NCBI GenBank assembly: GCA_947165675.1
Contig: CAMVBJ010000014.1
Location: 1 to 64,000 of the forward strand
Direction: 5' to 3'
Length of the DNA: 64,000 nt
Origin: an uncultured Prevotellaceae bacterium
GTDB lineage: Bacteria; Bacteroidota; Bacteroidia; Bacteroidales; Muribaculaceae
Each line of letters starts with the position of its first letter. The stretch's first letter is position 1. The position numbers were made by a program, and so were the translations under genes. The notes under the pieces are model-generated. The model was not told the origin of the DNA and made no database searches. It was given only the letters and a program-made list of their open reading frames with translations. Below are positions 62,185-64,000 of this stretch, in pieces.

Positions 62185-63162
62185 ATGGCAATATCGCTCA
62201 CATATATTCAAGAACAACTGATGACCGAATTGGCGGCGATGAACGACATCATCGTCACCACCTTGACAAGTAATAGTGAACTCACTAACAACATTGTGAC
62301 CTCTTATCTCCAGAATAAGGGCAAGATGTTGCGCCCCATTGTTACGCTGCTGAGTGCAAAGTTCTTTGGTGGCATCAACGAGAAGGCGCTGCAAGGTGCT
62401 GCTGCCCTGGAGATGCTGCACAACGCGTCGCTCATCCACGACGACGTGATTGATGAGGCCACCGAGCGCCGTGGCTTGCCCACGATCAATAATGTATGGA
62501 GCAACCACGTGGCAGTGCTGGTGGGTGACTTCTTTGTCACGGGTGCCCTGCGCTGTGGCGTCGCTACCGGCGACGGCCGCATCCTGAGCGCCCTTGCCGA
62601 CATGGGTCGTGACTTGTCGTTAGGCGAGATTGACCAGGTGGATATTGCCCGTAACCACAACATCGACGAGGCCACCTATATGGATATCATCCGTGCCAAG
62701 ACGGCTTCGCTGTTTGAGTGCTGTGCCGCTGTGGGTGGCTTTGCCAACGATGCTCCCATCACCTCGATTGACGAGTTGCGTCGGTACACGCGCCTGTTGG
62801 GCATCTGCTTCCAGATCAAGGATGACACCTTCGACTACTACAATGACCCTATCATTGGCAAGCCCACAGGCAATGACTTGAGGGAGGGCAAGATCACCTT
62901 GCCGCTCATCTATGCGTTGAACCGTACCGACATGCCCGAGCACGACGAGATGTTGGCTCTGGTGAACAAGGAAACGCTCACGGGTGACGACATCGACCGC
63001 TTGATCGATTTTGCCAAGCGTGCTGGTGGCATCGACTATGCCTACGAGAAGATGGAGCGCTTGCGTGACGAGGCCAACGACATCTTGTCACCGTACTCCC
63101 CCGACGAGACGATAGAGCAATTCCGCGAGATTTTTGACTATGTGATCGAGCGGAAGTTGTAG
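62185..63162 (+). CDS. Polyprenyl diphosphate synthase
   Basis: 325 residues from ATG 62185. First Asp-rich motif LIHDDVIDEATERRG near 82 and second DDTFDYYND near 212, with GKMLRP near 44 (isopentenyl diphosphate site). All-trans chain elongation for menaquinone side chains is likely (IspB/HepT type). Chain length is not read off with confidence. The host region is normal in codon use. Confidence 0.9.
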   Translation: MAISLTYIQEQLMTELAAMNDIIVTTLTSNSELTNNIVTSYLQNKGKMLRPIVTLLSAKFFGGINEKALQGAAALEMLHNASLIHDDVIDEATERRGLPTINNVWSNHVAVLVGDFFVTGALRCGVATGDGRILSALADMGRDLSLGEIDQVDIARNHNIDEATYMDIIRAKTASLFECCAAVGGFANDAPITSIDELRRYTRLLGICFQIKDDTFDYYNDPIIGKPTGNDLREGKITLPLIYALNRTDMPEHDEMLALVNKETLTGDDIDRLIDFAKRAGGIDYAYEKMERLRDEANDILSPYSPDETIEQFREIFDYVIERKL

Positions 63163-63285
63163 GTTATAGGCTGTAGGTGTTAGGCTATAGGCTGTAGGCT
63201 GTAGGTGGCATCCGCTTTCCTAAACCAACGCCCAACACCCTATAACCTATAGCCTATAACCTATAGCCTAAAAACTAAAAACCTA
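63163..63285. repeat. Degenerate TAGGCTATAGG repeats forming an inverted repeat
   Basis: The plus strand has repeats of GTTATAGGCTGTAGG-like units (63163-63206), and the complementary CCTATAACCTATAG units at 63238-63283. They could fold as one long imperfect hairpin. Such intergenic repeats are common in Bacteroidales. Confidence 0.55.
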
Positions 63286-63891
63286 ATGTTAGAGGCTTAT
63301 CTGATAGCAGGGCGAGTAGAGGCGGGCTGTGACGAGGCAGGCCGCGGATGCCTTGCGGGACCAGTGACGGCGGCAGCTGTGATTCTGCCTCCCGATTTCC
63401 ACAACGACTTGATCAACGACAGCAAGCAGCTGACCGAGCGCCAGCGCGAACGCCTGCGCCCCATTATCGAGCGTGAGGCGGTGGCATGGGCGGTGGCGAT
63501 GGTGTCTCCCCAGGAGATTGACCGCATCAACATCCTGCGCGCCTCGATCATGGCGATGCACCGTGCGCTGGACCAGTTGGCGGTGCGGCCCGAGGGCATT
63601 CTCGTGGATGGCAACCGTTTTTTCCCCTATCACGACATTCCTCACACTACCATCATCAAGGGCGACGGCAAGATGCTGAGCATTGCTGCCGCGTCAATAC
63701 TTGCCAAGACGCACCGCGACGAGCTGATGCGTCGATTGGATGAAGAGTATCCCCAGTACGGCTGGGCGCGCAACAAGGGCTATCCCACGCCCGACCACCG
63801 CGCCGCCATTGCGCGGCATGGCGTCAGCCCCTATCACCGTCGCACGTTCCAACTGTTGCCACAACCCACTCTCTTTGACTCAATAGATTGA
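63286..63891 (+). CDS. rnhB: Ribonuclease HII
   Basis: 201 residues. [15 protein letters not shown] (16-30) carries the Asp-Glu active pair; further acidic residues are in [14 protein letters not shown] and LVDGNRFF, and [18 protein letters not shown] matches the family. It removes ribonucleotides from RNA-DNA hybrids. Start at 63286 is the first ATG after the repeat block. Confidence 0.92.
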   Translation: MLEAYLIAGRVEAGCDEAGRGCLAGPVTAAAVILPPDFHNDLINDSKQLTERQRERLRPIIEREAVAWAVAMVSPQEIDRINILRASIMAMHRALDQLAVRPEGILVDGNRFFPYHDIPHTTIIKGDGKMLSIAAASILAKTHRDELMRRLDEEYPQYGWARNKGYPTPDHRAAIARHGVSPYHRRTFQLLPQPTLFDSID

Positions 63892-63900
63892 TTCCCGGGC

Positions 63901-64000
63901 CCGTCAGGGTCGTCGTGAGCCGTGGCTGTGTCACGGCTGTTGCTGCTGTTGTTGTGTAGTGGCGGCCGTCAGGGTCGTCGTGAGCCGTGGCTGTGTCACG
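63901..64000. repeat. 35-base direct repeat at window end
   Basis: 63901-63935 and 63966-64000 are identical over 35 bases, 65 apart; each contains the hairpin CGTGA...TCACG with inner GCC/GGC. A run of TG/CTG triplets lies between. It continues past the window. Confidence 0.7.

Overview
The window is a Bacteroidales chromosome (GC near 50 percent, probably Muribaculaceae or Prevotellaceae) carrying one complete-looking temperate phage of about 50 kb. The host call rests on glycine-lipid genes glsA/glsB, the order DUF4271-hemD-rnpA-yidD-tatD, PorT-like and lipocalin-like envelope proteins, and -7 promoter elements of the Bacteroidota form TAnnTTTG.

Layout. 1-8.8 kb: host genes (glsB/glsA, membrane protein, outer-membrane barrel, lipoprotein, tatD, yidD, rnpA, hemD, DUF4271, LOG-family hydrolase, AraC regulator). 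8.85-59.04 kb: prophage in the 3' end of tRNA-Pro(CGG), bounded by a perfect 62-bp repeat within a 90-bp near-perfect one; the integrase lies inside the right end. 59.1-64 kb: the intact tRNA, polA, a polyprenyl synthase and rnhB.

Inside the prophage: an immunity switch (8.99-9.72 kb); a LuxR-type regulator and large primase-helicase; small coupled genes with very strong Shine-Dalgarno motifs; a non-coding stretch with a tRNA-like fold; fibre genes ending in a 2165-residue variable protein; a diversity-generating retroelement (VR, hairpin, Avd, TR, reverse transcriptase); a fibre accessory protein; holin, M15 endolysin and a possible one-piece spanin; a hairpin-rich non-coding kilobase; a lipoprotein cargo gene; a second small-gene operon with a second tyrosine recombinase; a late control region; then head, packaging and tail genes to the convergent integrase.

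How it works together (inference). The repressor holds three paired 12-bp operators (about 9.45, 30.98 and 31.71 kb), so the early operon, the lipoprotein and the second small-gene operon are probably one regulon. A cluster of GTAC-containing boxes before the 36.4-kb promoter probably times late genes. The retroelement rewrites the C-terminal lectin-like tip of the fibre protein. Most unusual are the retroelement with its shortened template, a duplicated structured RNA leader (27.9 and 44.9 kb), the paired operators, a leader able to form two exclusive hairpins (31.73-31.94 kb), and the tRNA-like RNA at 15.9 kb.
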